NCBI RefSeq assembly: GCF_000275845.1
Contig: NW_006766884.1
Span: forward strand, 965,469 to 1,006,049
Direction of reading: 5' to 3'
From: Dichomitus squalens LYAD-421 SS1
Taxonomy: Eukaryota; Basidiomycota; Agaricomycetes; Polyporales; Polyporaceae
Length of the DNA: 40,581 bases
The notes beneath the pieces are model-generated. The model was not told the origin of the DNA. It did no database searches and worked only from the letters and a program-made list of their open reading frames with translations. The translations under genes and the position numbers were made by a program. Below are positions 1-12,921 of this stretch, piece after piece; positions within the stretch are counted from its first letter, which is position 1; each line of letters begins with the position of its first letter.

Positions 1-63
1 ATTTGTGAGTGTACGAAAGGAGAGGGGCCATATATACATTATAAGTTATGTATACAATGATTG

Positions 64-258
64 CTAATGGCGGGGAAACTGCGCAGAAGGCGAGCAAAGC
101 AAAAATTGGCAGAATACAAGAGTCACATCTATGTCGGGATCATCTAAGGTGAGCTCCTCGACACGGGTAACAAGGTTCCCTACAAGGTCCAGATGCTCCT
201 GCTTGTACCGGAACCTCAAGATTTGAAGGGCTTTCATGAGTACTCGGACTCTATCTCC
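64..258 (-). CDS. Possible terminal exon or small ORF at left edge, unknown product
   Basis: On the minus strand a frame stays open from 258 to a TAG at 64-66, with an in-frame ATG at 235-237. The peptide from that ATG begins MKALQILRFRYKQEHLDL and goes on to a helical, acidic stretch (VTRVEELTLDDPDID), which reads like real coding sequence. A plausible 48-bp in-frame intron (79-126, GT-AG) would give a shorter tail ending FPRH. I see no convincing upstream exon between 260 and 1100, so this is either the last exon of a gene whose other exons I cannot recognise, or a decayed remnant. Family not recognised. Confidence is low because the open frame is short. Confidence 0.3.
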   Translation of the reverse strand, partial: GDRVRVLMKALQILRFRYKQEHLDLVGNLVTRVEELTLDDPDIDVTLVFCQFLLCSPSAQFPRH

Positions 259-1177
259 TCACGAACACAAGGGTGAAACCGCCGCCATTACGGCCAGTAA
301 GTGGATTGGAGTTGGTGGGGCAGATGGCTCAAAAACGCGTGAAATTGTCTATAATAACACAATATCTAGCTATACATACAGCTAAACGCACGAGTAGATA
401 CATTTTTCCTCTTGCTATGGCGAGGAAAGGGATAAAACAATGCGAGGAGGGGGTGAGATGGAAAGTGGGACAGAGCATTCGGTATGAGATGTGGAGCGCT
501 TCGTGGGCAGGTCTTTCCATTACCGGCAATCCATCACGATATGGTGTCATCACGACTCCCAGCCAGCTGGACTCTCCCCGAACATTCCCCCTGGCTGCAG
601 CTGATTGCGAGCTGGGAATATAGCCACATCAGCTTGATCCACCCAGCCGGGCCAAGCTCCGTGATTTTACAGCCAAGCCAAGCCAGCTCTCAAGCCCAAC
701 TCGAATTGGCGGCAACACTAGTTCGCGTGCTCAGGGGCATGCCCCGAACCTTCTTCATACCAACCGCTTTGCCTGTGGGACATCCTCGGACGTCCAGAGG
801 TATGCTCGCGCTGGGCGAGGGCACGATGCTAGACGGATACGAGGCGGGCCCCACGACACCTTGCAGAGAACCGGAGCCAGCAGTGGACCCATATGGCAAT
901 TGCCGATAAAAGCCCGATCCGAACTGAGGCGCGGAGGAATCTTGGTCATCTCTGCAAGTTCGGCAATTCAACAAGCGACTCGTTTCTTGCGGCTGTTGTG
1001 CAGAACCCTTTCTTCGCGTTCACATCGACACCGCACGGAGCTTGGGCGTTGATACGCCTTCGTAGGTATCTGTTTTAGATCTTCTCGGGCCGTCATTCTG
1101 TTAGCACGTAAAAGCTCACACCCCCCATCCGCCAGCAATCAATATCCGTGACAGCCGCATCCAATAACTCCTCCAAG
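259..1177. other. Intergenic/upstream region of the kynurenine monooxygenase gene
   Basis: About 0.9 kb without a supportable gene. Open frames here overlap one another on both strands and show no family motif. A short run of CCAAG-type repeats lies near 671-690. The region should contain the promoter of the plus-strand gene starting at 1178; I saw no clear TATA box. Confidence 0.5.
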
Positions 1178-3171
<1,994 letters not shown>

Positions 3172-3971
3172 ACGTGTACGAGACGTGGAATGCGGCAGAG
3201 TACGATATGCCTTCTCTGTCTATGTAAATTTATGAAACTACCTAGCACGCCCCGCTCTCCGTCTTGTGCAGCCCCTTCGAATTCCCATCGTCTCGAGCCG
3301 CGTCTGCAGCCCGCAACCCTGCCTGATAATTAAATGTCGTAACGGTCGCGGACCGCGGGAAAGAGGCCGGCCTGTCAGCGATGGCGATCTTTGCCCTGCA
3401 TTGTTGTCTATTAGGCGTCCACATGGGTCCGGGTGTTTGGATGGACATTTTGTGAGATTTCGGAGAATTTTTAGCGAGGCCGCCCGCAGGCGGGCAGGCC
3501 GCTGCCCCTCTCTCCAGTGCCGAAGGGCTCGGCATGCGAATGTGACTTCCTTCTCCTCCAGTCCTCGTGTTGCTGGGGAACAAGCACTAGGAAATCCAGC
3601 GGAGGCGGATGCAAAATCGTTTGGCAGGCTACGCCCACGGTGCGGGGCCTTTGCAGCGGCGGGGCCTAACGATCCTTGTGAAAAATATCGCGTTCGTCAC
3701 GGGAGCATGGTGATGAATTGCGTTCAAGCTACAGTGTGGGAAAACATGAGGAACAACGAGAGCAGTAGAGGGAAACGTAGCATAGTTCTGAGGCTAATAG
3801 GCGCGGGCGGTGGGGAGTGCGGGGTCATAAGCAACGTACGGGTTCATGGGGGCGAGGATAATTATACAAGTACAGGGAGAGTCGAGGGATGGGGAGCAAC
3901 TTGGTCCCGGCGGTGTCGTTGCGAAGATACATGCGTGGACGATGGCGTGCAGGCAATAGGGGGGGGCGTGT
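3172..3971. other. Convergent intergenic region, 3' UTRs
   Basis: About 0.8 kb between the ends of the monooxygenase (+) and the AT-hook gene (-). A long open frame on the plus strand (3266-3979) has no ATG at its listed start, no family motif, and lies across both 3' ends, so I treat it as non-coding. Nothing else is seen here. Confidence 0.5.
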
Positions 3972-4554
3972 TCAGCTAGAGTCCTTCCGTGGCCGTCCCC
4001 GCTTTCTCTTGGGTTGGCTGGGCTCTGCCGCAGTGTCCGCCCCGCCCCCGTCCCCCCCGGTGCGCTCCACCGGGAGGGGGTTCTTACGCGGACGCCCTCT
4101 CTTCTTCTTGGGCGGCGCATCTGACGGCTCCCCACTACCCTCATCGGGCTTCTTCTCCTCCTCAGCCTTGCGCTGGGATATATGCAGGTTATATTAGTGC
4201 CCGCAATGGAGACGGAGAGCAGAACGGAGTGCGCACCTTCGGGGGCCTCCCCCTTGGCCTGCGCGGAGCGTCCGTAGACGACCCTGCGGTAGACTTGGCG
4301 GCCTCAGCGGCGATGGTCTTCTTATTCTTGCTGCCCGGGGGGCGACCACGCTTGCGCTTGGGAGCAGGGTCTTGTTGAGAGGCTAAGATCGCAAGATCAA
4401 GCGACAGGGTCAGTAGACGCTTGTCGGTTCAGGGTGGAGAGAGCGAAATGGAGCTAGAAGTGAACGCGCTACCTTCTGGCTCGCCAGAGTCGTCAATCTC
4501 GTCGACCTTGGCGTCCTCGCTGGCCGCCCTGGCGTCCTCCGGGGAGTCAGACAT
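3972..4554 (-). CDS. Small four-AT-hook DNA-binding protein (HMGA-like)
   Basis: Three exons on the minus strand (4473-4554, 4237-4382, 3972-4172) join to 429 nt, 142 aa. The N-terminal 28 residues are acidic (MSDSPEDARAASEDAK, then DEIDD). Four AT-hooks with the GRP core follow: KRKRGRPPG, RRPRGRPPK, KKKRGRPRK and KRKRGRPRK, the last one only three residues from the C-terminus. AT-hooks insert GRP into the minor groove of AT-rich DNA, so a nuclear, chromatin-architectural role is inferred. No other domain is present, which resembles HMGA or small fungal AT-hook proteins. The start is ATG 4554; the open frame continues upstream to 4770 but has no other ATG. Intron 2 has a strong branch-like CACTAAT. 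The acceptor of exon 3 could also lie 6 nt later, in the same phase. Confidence 0.9.
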
Positions 4555-5233
4555 GAGGGATGCGATGATTGTAGGGGACGGAGGGCGAGCGGATGAAGGG
4601 AAGAAGGAAAACGCGACAAGGGCTCGTTTTAATGAGGAAATGGGCTGGAGGAATTCTCGCGTGCAGAACGCCCAAAACAGGGCTCTATTAAATCTCTCTC
4701 GCTCGAACGTCCAGAAGGATTCATCATGCTCGAATTCTGACTCTGTACGTAATTTACGTCTCACTGTCAAGATTCTGAAAAGAGTATGTCAGCTTACACT
4801 CTGGCCCGCGGGCGCAAACGGGCTCAAATATTGCCTGGGACGCTCCCCGACCGGGCCCGGGTGGACCGCTGAGGGGTGCCAGGGGCGGGGGCAGGAGACG
4901 GTGTCGGCGAGGGCGACTAAAGGCCCCGGATGGTACATGTGAAAGGCCTGATGAGAGTATTCGTCTAAAAATCAGATAACGCCGGCTCACATGAAATGCT
5001 TGTGAGCACCTGTGGCCATGGTTTGCAGCCGATCGGCATCATCGTTCGCAGACGGGGCGATAGGCTGTTTCTTATTCGCTGCATGGTATGTCCGATGATG
5101 CGTGTACCTGAGCTGACGGCAGATTAGACGCCGAATGCACGTCAGTACACAGTAAGTACCACGTTGTGATTGATTAGACGCCAGCTCGCGCGGGAGAGGA
5201 GGCGGGGATTAGGGCGGAGTTGGGTTACTAGTG
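4555..5233. promoter_or_regulatory. Upstream region of the AT-hook gene
   Basis: About 0.7 kb of non-coding sequence on the promoter side of the AT-hook gene. Open frames here are antisense or overlap its first exon and carry no motif. No clear TATA box was seen. Confidence 0.4.
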
Positions 5234-5764
5234 TGACCCCAGAAGCTACGGATTAAGCGCCTGACCCCAGAAGCTACTGACACGCCTCCAGTTCTCGCAT
5301 TTCCCTGTCAAAAAGTGTGCACGGGTTACACGCGAGAAGATGTACTTCAAAAATATCATTGTAAAAAACAAAGAAGGAAATCGGAAGGGATTTGCTCCCG
5401 ATACAAGTCAATCTCAGTAGGGTTTCAAGGGTTTACTGACCTTGGTGAGCTGCCACAAAAAGATCTGCAGCGCCGATCTTTCTGTAACTTCGCAAAGTGT
5501 TCTGAACATTCTCAATAAACTTTCTTGTTCAGTCTCCGAAGGGTTCCGGGTTGCAGTATTCGAAAGATAGGAAGAGGTCTCTCGAGCGTGACATTCAGCC
5601 ACTGACCGAGATAAAGCTGACTTTCAATCTGAGCGCTTCGACAATGTTGCCCCGGCCAACTTCGCTATCAAACGACTGATAACAGCGGTGTTTGAATCGG
5701 CAGTCTTCGGCATTGTGACCATCCATGACAATCTATGGGCGCTTTTCCGTAGCTTCTGGGGTCA
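5234..5764. mobile_element. MITE-like non-autonomous element with 18-bp perfect terminal inverted repeats
   Basis: The 18 bases at 5234-5251 (TGACCCCAGAAGCTACGG) are the exact reverse complement of 5747-5764. Just inside, AGCGCC recurs on both arms after a 1-nt offset, so the repeats extend imperfectly to about 27 bp. The interior (about 500 bp) is richer in A/T than its neighbours and has no convincing coding frame. This fits a non-autonomous DNA-transposon derivative. I could not find a clear target-site duplication at either edge, so the exact ends and superfamily are open. It lies in the divergent region between the AT-hook gene and the OS-9 gene. Confidence 0.6.
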
Positions 5765-5932
5765 GACGTGTAATTCCGCGATGCTCAATGCAAACCTCCA
5801 CCGATTTTCTTCATATTTCACCCATATGTACTGTCCAGGATGCAAGTGAAGTGTGCGAAGTCTGAAATGTATTGGAGAGGAAGGGAGGGAGATATCCATG
5901 AAATACGTTATGGGTCGTAGCTTCTGGGGTCA
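5262..5932. repeat. Second, nested inverted pair of the same 16-bp motif
   Basis: A second copy of TGACCCCAGAAGCTAC lies at 5262-5277, in the same orientation as the left repeat of the element at 5234. Its reverse complement lies at 5917-5932. Thus two left-type copies are followed by two right-type copies. This suggests either a nested or duplicated insertion, or slippage at the element's ends. Confidence 0.6.
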
Positions 5933-6153
5933 TGCTAGTATCGGCCGCGATGTCGGGGTGGACGGCTGCCGGATTCGGATGAAGAGCAGCGTGGTTCCTG
6001 TCTGCGAGGCGGTGGGTGCGAACCCATCCGACATTGCTCTTCCGGGCGTCTCCACCAACACCAGCGCATACATCGCACTTCAGCCACTTGCCGCTCAAAC
6101 ACAACGCTCTGCTCCCGGCTACGTCTCTCCTTGCCCGTAGCTTCCTCGCCACG

Positions 6154-7995
6154 ATGCTTCATGCCGCACTGATCCCGCTATCGCTCTGTCTGCTCGTCTC
6201 TGCCCGCCTCCACCATTCCCGCGTCCCCGAGGATCCGTTCGCGTTCCCCAAGTACCGAGTCTCATTCCTCAATGGTCTCCCCGTCTCCAACGAGACTGCC
6301 CAACGCTGGCTACACGAGGGCCTTCGCGGGGGTGATCTCGAGTTCTTTGGCCAGCCGTGGTCCGAGTCTCCATCGCCAGCGAGCATCGAAGGCACCGACG
6401 ACGGTCTGTCCAATGTCTGTACACAGTCTCCCTCTGCTGCTGCACCTTCAGCGTGACTTCATCGCCTCTTTTCGCGCAGGCAGCCCGGCACCGTTACACG
6501 AATCACAAGCTGCAAAAAATGAAGCTCAGCCCCAAGTCCGATTTTCTGTGTCTTATCCCGCCGCCGCCGCAGGAGAACCCTGTGGTCGAAGAACCCGCGA
6601 GCGAGGTCGCTACGCCGGTCCACAGCTGGTCCCTCCTCCAGCCCTTATCTGGAACGTGCCTCTACGTAAGTGTGCGCCTGCGATATGAATTGACTCGCGT
6701 CGCCAAAGCCCCGATCACAGCACCGGCAAGGGTGGTTCACATACTCGTACTGTCATAATTCCCATGTCCGTCAGTTTCACGAGCTGCACCACCAGCCCAT
6801 CCCCACTACAGGTGACGTTTCATTCGCCCTTCACCCTATCGCTGAACGGGTGTGCTGACCGGAATTATATTGGCTCCAATCGGCCGCGCCTCGATCTCCC
6901 GTCTGCAGGCGAGTATAAGCCAGAAGAGGATCCGGAGGTAAGCGAGTCGCACCGCGTGACCGCGTGCAAGCCGTGTTCATGAGTTCTTCTTTGACACTCG
7001 CGCCGTGTCGCAAAGTGGGAAGCATACACGCTCGGAAGGGCGCCCCCCACGCTCGAGACCGGAGCCGAGCTGACGACGGCCGAAGCCGCTGCTGCAGCGA
7101 ATCTCGAGCTGGCCCGGGGGGCCGGCTCGCGCTACCTCGTCCAACGGTGGGGGGATGGCACGTATTGTGATAAAACCGGTCGGAAGCGGGAGGTCGAGAT
7201 TCAGGCAGGTCGCCTTCTGCTCTCCGCCTGCGTTATAACCATGCTCACGCGGCCTCTTACTCGTTACCCTTCCCCCGTCCCCCGATCGCGTGCGCATGTC
7301 TTGGCCTTGTATTATTCCGGCGACCTCTCGTGCAGTTCCACTGCTCGATGACGATGACCGACACAATCCTCTTCGTCAAAGAGACGCAGACGTGTCATTA
7401 CGTCCTGCACATCGCCACCCCTCGCCTCTGCGGCGAGCCCGGGTTCAAGAGCCGCATCGACGCAGAGGAGGAGCACGTCATCCGCTGCCGAGAAATCGTC
7501 AGCGCGGCCGAGCTCGAGCGCGTCGATAACACACTCCCCCCCGCCGCGTATCCCTTCAAGCGGCCGAAGCCGCAGAAGAAGGTCATTGCGCCTCCGCCGC
7601 CGGCACCTGAGGAGCGGAAGGACAAGGATGGCGCTAAGAAGGGCTCGGCGGACGGAGCCTTGCACTCCGACGTCTTACGCAGGGCGCTGCAGCAGCTTCT
7701 TGCGCAGCGGCAGGGTGCCCAGGTCGGGGACCAGCACGTCTTCGTCGAGCAGCTCCCGGATGGCGAGACGGAGTTCCTCATCGAGTTCGTCGACGTCGAC
7801 CTCCCTGAGGGAGAAGGGGGCGCCGACGACATCTTCTCGGACGATAACCTCCACGACCGGCTGCAGGACGTCCTTCGCGCCGCGGGCTACGATATCAGAG
7901 GAGGAAAGCCCGCTCCGGACACCCGGACCCACGAGCCCGACGACGACGCAGAGGCCCAAGAAGACAGAGCGAAGAAGCACCGAGACGAACTCTGA
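6154..7995 (+). CDS. YOS9: OS-9/Yos9-type ER quality-control lectin (MRH domain)
   Basis: ER-lumen lectin that recognises trimmed N-glycans on misfolded glycoproteins and passes them to the Hrd1 ERAD ligase. Six exons: 6154-6414, 6480-6665, 6721-6811, 6909-6937, 7016-7204, 7336-7995. Total 1416 nt, 471 aa. Residues 1-17 form a signal peptide (MLHAALIPLSLCLLVSA). The MRH domain runs from about residue 145 to 290, with the mannose-binding set Q152 (HRQGWFTYSYC), R233 (VQRWGDGTYC), E268 and Y274 (VKETQTCHYVL) all present, plus PRLCGEPGF. The acidic C-terminus ends in HRDEL, a KDEL-type ER-retrieval signal. Intron 5 (7205-7335) needs a GC donor (CAG/GCAGGT) to keep the conserved EIQFHCSM join; the nearby GT would shift the frame. 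Its 3' end faces the kinase gene. Confidence 0.95.
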
Positions 7996-9690
7996 CGACG
8001 ACGGTAATTAGCTGTATGTACGCAGGGCCACAGAAATGACCGGGGCAGGCGCCTTCCTTTCTGCTCTCGCCTGTACTAGCTGCACGGTTCTCGACGCCCG
8101 CGTCGGCCTCATGTGCTTGCTGTAATACCTAATAGGGCTCGGTCTGGACGTCATTTCGCTTTGGGAATCTCTGCGGGCGTCGTGCCGTGGCGTGCTGAGC
8201 TAGAAGTCCCTGCGACTCACTTAACCGCACGCCGCTGTCCGCCCCGCCTCTAGAAGGCCGGGCGTGCATGTGCTCTCCCCCTCCGGTGAATTCCCCTTCT
8301 TCGCGCTCTCCCCCCGCGATGTCCACGGAGCAGCAGCGCTTGTACGATCGCCATGTTCGCAATGACTGGGCTAGAACAGGTACAGACGTCGTGAGCACTG
8401 TGCCCATTGGCTAGAGCTATCTCTTCAGGACGTAAGCCAGAGAGCGAAGTGCCGTCCTTTCGTGCGCCAGCGAGAAGACGGTGGTGCTGACGGGTCCGGT
8501 CGGAGCTCCACGGAGATCGTGGGCGCCATCTACAGGCACGGTGGTGCGAGAAGCTGCCAAGCGTTGTATGCGGGGTGGTGATCACTTTCAGTAGGAGGAT
8601 GCCTTCTTTGAAGACTCGCCATGACCGTACCTCGATGTTCCAACGCTTTGCGAGTCCATGCTGCGACCAACCCGCCTCATAGGCGTGCCGTTTTCGTCTC
8701 TCCAGACGCGAGTGCGAGCACACCAAAATCCGTCAAGTCAGGCATGGCGCGTATATATGTGCAGGCGATGTATTGGTGTGAGATGTACGCGTACAATTAC
8801 ACGACCGCTCTTTCTAGTATCGTAACTTGTACAAAGAGATCTCTGTTCATTTTGTGTTCTCTGTCTTTGGTCTTTATACGCAAGCCGTCACGGGAGTCCT
8901 GACTTCGAGAGCCCGTGTGCGGCAGCGCGGAAAACAGACTCCGCCGAGGCGAGCGGGCCCGCAAGAGGTCATCGAAAGGTCCGAGTGTGGTCAAGGAGGG
9001 AGGTGGGAGGCGGGATGCGGGAGATGCGGCAAGGACGGGGGGAAGAGGGAGCAAGATGCGTGCGGGGGGATATAGGATGGTAGTGGTATGCGGCGTGGCG
9101 TGGCATGACGTGGAGTGGATGAGAGTGGAAACGGTGGACCAGAAGGCAAAGACCCAGGATGATGACGGCGACCCACGAACGACTAAGGCAAGGGCAGCGG
9201 CTGGAGCGAATGTAAATGCAAGAATGTTCGGGCGGAGGTGGCGAATGCGCCAGGAGTGCAATGGAAGGAGGGAGGGAAGGAGAGAGGGAGGGGCTGGCGC
9301 AGACGAGGACAAAGCGAATGTGTGTGGACTGTATGTGAGATGGAGCAAAATATAACGACTCGTCGTCTATGCACATAACTAAAGTAAAGGTAATAGGAGC
9401 TGCGCAGATTAGGCGCACGGAAGAATAATAGATATATAGAGCAACAGAGGAGAGCAGAAGAATATGAGAAGCGAGAGAATGTGGGGGTGGCACGCACCGA
9501 AGCCGAGATAAATCGCAGCAGGCAGGATATACTGAGACGCAGGCGGTGGTGAACAGGCGTTGCCGACACATAGCAACCGCGGGAAGGCGGGAAGCAAAGC
9601 TCCCAGCCTCGACGAGGCCGCGGCGCGACTCGACCGCCCCCACTCGCACAGCGTCGCAGCCGTATACATAGAGCAGCCCCACAAACGATC
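7996..9690. other. Convergent intergenic region
   Basis: About 1.7 kb between the 3' ends of the OS-9 gene and the kinase gene. It is longer than the other convergent gaps. Apart from the small plus-strand ORF described separately (8319-8414) I see no supportable gene. From about 8960 to 9310 the plus strand is strongly purine-rich (runs of GGGAGG and GGAAGGAG), which produces long but meaningless open frames on the opposite strand. Confidence 0.5.
8319..8414 (+). CDS. Small ORF, unknown function
   Basis: A 31-codon frame opens with MSTEQQRLYDRHVRNDWART, whose composition looks coding. A good splice donor (GGTACAG) follows at about 8378, with an acceptor (CTCTTCAG) ending near 8428. Splicing there would extend the peptide by about 20 residues before a stop. 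A separate coding-looking end (EDAFFEDSP then stop) lies near 8597-8624, but I could not join it in frame. I do not recognise a family. This is either a small gene or a fragment. Confidence 0.25.
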   Translation: MSTEQQRLYDRHVRNDWARTGTDVVSTVPIG

Positions 9691-12600
9691 CTAGAAGAAC
9701 CGCCTCTTGTGATGCTTCTCGTCGACGTCGACCTTGAGGTGGTAGTGCTGCGGCTTAACGCCCTCGGTCGAGCACGGCACGATGCTCTTCAGCCACGGGT
9801 CGCCCTCGTCCTCCTCCTCCGGTGCACAGCAGTGGTCCTGGCAGCGTGGGCTGTCCTTGTCGTGCGAGTTGCAGCCGCACAGCAGGTCGTTCGACTTGCC
9901 CTTGCCCTTCAGGAGGTCCGTGAGCGTGCAGCGCGCGGACGGCTCGACGAAGAGCATGCGCCGGATCGCCGGGCGCGACTCGCGCGGCAGCAGCCGGAAG
10001 ATCGTCTCCGCGCCCCCGGTCGAGAACGTCGCGACGGAGGTGATGCTGGACGTGCGCGGGCGGGGGCGGCGCACGGTCGTGCTGGTGTCCTTGGCTTCAG
10101 GCTTCGGGCGGGAGGGCGTCGGCGTCGAAGGGGTCTCCTTCGTCTCCTCGGCTGCCTTCTCTGCCTCGGTGATCTTCTCCTGGACGGCGACGACGGCAGC
10201 AAGCTCCTTCACCTTGCCGTTGACGTCGCCGTTAGGGACCGCGAAGTCTCGAGTCTTCACCGGACTCGACGACGCAGCCGGTTCACTAGCCTCCGGTACC
10301 GTCTGCGGCGCGGGCTTGGCAGTATCAACGGCAGGAACAAGCGGGTGCGCGGTGTTCGATCGATGATGAGCACCGAGGTGAGGACGCTGCTTGGCAAGGT
10401 CCGAGGGAGCCAAAGTGGGAGACACGGGGAGGGACTCCGTCGACGACCCGGGGCGCGGGTAAGTGAGAACGGAGGGGTCCAAGTCTTGCGGGCTGTCGAC
10501 GCGGTCGATGGGGGCCATCTCGCTGAAGAGCGCAGGAAGCGTCTGCGTCGACTGCGAGATCGCGCCGGCGTGGAGGGACGCACGAACCCGGTTCGTACGG
10601 AGGGTCCGCTCGTACTCCTCGCGCTCCTCCGGCGTCATCGCCTCGGTCATTGACGGCGCGGTGAGCTCGGTACTATCTGAGCTCGACGTGTCGGCCACGG
10701 ATGCCTGCTCGGCCTCGAACAGCGATGCCGGCGCAGAGCTCTCCGGGACGGTGGAAGAAGCGGCGACGGACTCGGTGATTGACAACGCGGTATCCTGGTG
10801 CGCCGGCTCCTTCGCCTTCTCCGCCTTGTCCTCATGCTTGGCCTCGATCTGCCTGGGTGGTGGCTTGACGGACAGATCTGGGTGCGCGTTCACGAAGGCC
10901 CGGAAGCTAGGGTCGACCTTCGGGTCGGGGATCTTCCAAGGGAAACGGCGAAGGATCATGCACATGAAGATGATGGCGACGCTCCAGACGTCCGTCTTAC
11001 GAGGGTCGTAGCTATCCTGAGACAGCACCTCTGGTGCGAGGTAAGGGTCGCTGCCGACGATACCCGTTGCCGGCGTCGTCTTCTTCCCAGGGTAGTGGAA
11101 GACGGTCGCGGTCCCGAAGTCAATGAGCTTCACGACGTTGTCCTTGGTCATGACGCAGTTGTCCAGCTTGAGGTCACGATGCGCAAGACCGAGCGAATGG
11201 AGGTACTCGACACCGTCGCAAATCTGACGGAAGACGCAGTAGATCTCCGGGCGAGTCATATTGCCCGACATGACGACGCTGAACAAGTCGTACGGCGCAT
11301 ACTCCATGACCTGCGGAGCGCAAGGGCAATGCGACGCACACGCCGAGAATCAGTCATTCACGCTCGTCCCCCGCATCGGCCACCGGGCCAAGCCAGACAC
11401 GCACCTCATAGTAATGCCCGTGATCGGTGACGATGTCCACCGTCTCGATGATGTTCGGGTGCTTGAGCGTGCTGCCCACGCAGAACTCCGCAGTCACCTT
11501 CTTCTGGTACTCCTTCTCTGACTCGCCGTGTCGCTTGGGCCTGAATTCCTTCACAGCGAACGTGGTGCCGCCGTTCTTGCTCGAGGCCTTGATGAGACGC
11601 ACCGTGCCGCCAGCACCGGAGCCCAGCACACGCCCCCACTTCCCGTACTTCTTCGACATCTGCACCTGTGTCGCCTGCGATAAGGAAGCGGCGGCATACG
11701 GTGCGGAAGAGGCGGTGGAGGCTTGGCGTTTGCGACCCTTGCGGTCACGCTGGTCTTGATGCTTGTCAACTTTTGACACCATCGAGCTGGCGGCCACAGA
11801 ATGAGAATTGCTCGTCTGCGAGTGCAAGGAGTGCGGGGGTGAACCAGAGCTTGTTTCACTCCTCGCGGAAACGCCGTCCGGAGACGGGGTCTTCGCGACC
11901 TTACGAGGCTCGTTTAGTCTCTCGTCATCGTTAAGCTTCGACTTCTCCTTGTTATGGTGGCCACGCAGGAGCGCAGACAACCGGCCCTCCTTGTGCTTGA
12001 CCTCGCCGACGATGGTAAGGTGGTCCTGGGACACGTTGGCGGAAGCAACAGTCGACCCGTCTGGGGTGTCTGGAGCAACTAGCGTAGACGAGGTCCCTGA
12101 AGTGGGGACTTCGAGACTGGCGTATTCACCCGGAGACGCGCCTGCAGAGGCAGCCGGAGATCCATGATGTGAGTGGGGTATATGGTTGTTTAGGAAACGT
12201 TTCAGATCATGAAGCGGGCCATGAGAAGGCTTGGCGTGCCTGTGGGCGAGCGTCGCTGAGTTGTTGACGGGTGTGGAAGGGGTTGTTGGCGGGTGAGTAA
12301 TGGAAGCAGACGGCGGAGCGTTTGGTGGCACATCGCGTTCGGGCGAATTGCGCGAGGCAGGACCTGCAGAGCTCGCGGGTGAGGTGATCAATGGTGCACT
12401 CGCCTTACGGCTCCCGAAAAGAGTCCGTGAGGAGGACGGGGGCTGCTGGTCAGGGAATTCTGAGGTCGGGCTGGCGGAAGTAGGGGAGCTATGAGGGGAG
12501 GGAGACCTCTTCCTGCCGAAGGAGGTGGAGAGGAATCGCGATGGACGCCTCGAGGGGGAGGGAGCCTGGGTGGGCGAGAGCAGGAAGGGGATGCAAAAAC

Positions 12601-12921
12601 ATGAGCACGCGGTCACGATTAGGAAACGAGAGGAAGGGTGGTAGGGAAAGAGTTCGATAGGGCGGAATATGAAGAGCGGTATAAGGCACAAACCTGCTCC
12701 TTGGTTGGTGTAGTCACTGGTTGATTAGCGGGAGTGGGCGGGACAGGAAACGCGACCTCATGATGGTTTGGGGACGGGGACTGGATGGCGATTGCGGGGG
12801 ATGGGGGTGCGAGAGAAGCAGAGGGCTGGGGTTGGGATAGCGTTGTGGGGGAATGGCGTGAGGCAGGATGTGATGCGGGGATGGTGAGGTCGAGAGGCTG
12901 GATGACCTTCGCGGACAGCAT
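9691..12921 (-). CDS. Hal4/Hal5 (NPR)-like serine/threonine protein kinase
   Basis: Three exons (12694-12921, 11405-12565, 9691-11310) join to 1002 aa. Residues 1-380 are Ser/Pro/Ala-rich and probably disordered. The catalytic domain starts near residue 385: glycine loop LGSGAGGTV (390-398), lysine in FAVK (K415), HRDLKLDN (507-514), DFG (527-529), APE (555-557). The active-site residues are intact, so it should be an active kinase. The PYDLF motif and the FHYPGKK sequence after DFG fit the fungal Npr1/Hal5 family, which regulates plasma-membrane nutrient and potassium transporters. About 300 disordered residues interrupt the C-lobe before the terminal block [19 protein letters not shown] Cys-rich patch ([18 protein letters not shown]) follows. 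Introns are 128 and 94 bp. Substrates cannot be read from the sequence. Confidence 0.92.

Noticed and set aside
3266..3979. 237-codon plus-strand frame between the monooxygenase and AT-hook genes
   Set aside because: It does not start with ATG at the listed position, has no motif, and crosses the 3' ends of two well-supported genes.
4421..4942. 173-codon plus-strand frame over the AT-hook start
   Set aside because: It is antisense to exon 1 and the promoter of the AT-hook gene and has no motif.
8797..9684. Long minus-strand frames of 183-237 codons downstream of the kinase
   Set aside because: They reflect a purine/pyrimidine-biased stretch; the translations are Ser/Pro/His/Leu-rich low complexity without a family match.
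9709..11430. Long plus-strand open frames (up to 314 codons) opposite the kinase
   Set aside because: They are antisense shadows of GC-rich coding sequence, have no domain motif, and lie opposite a complete kinase gene.
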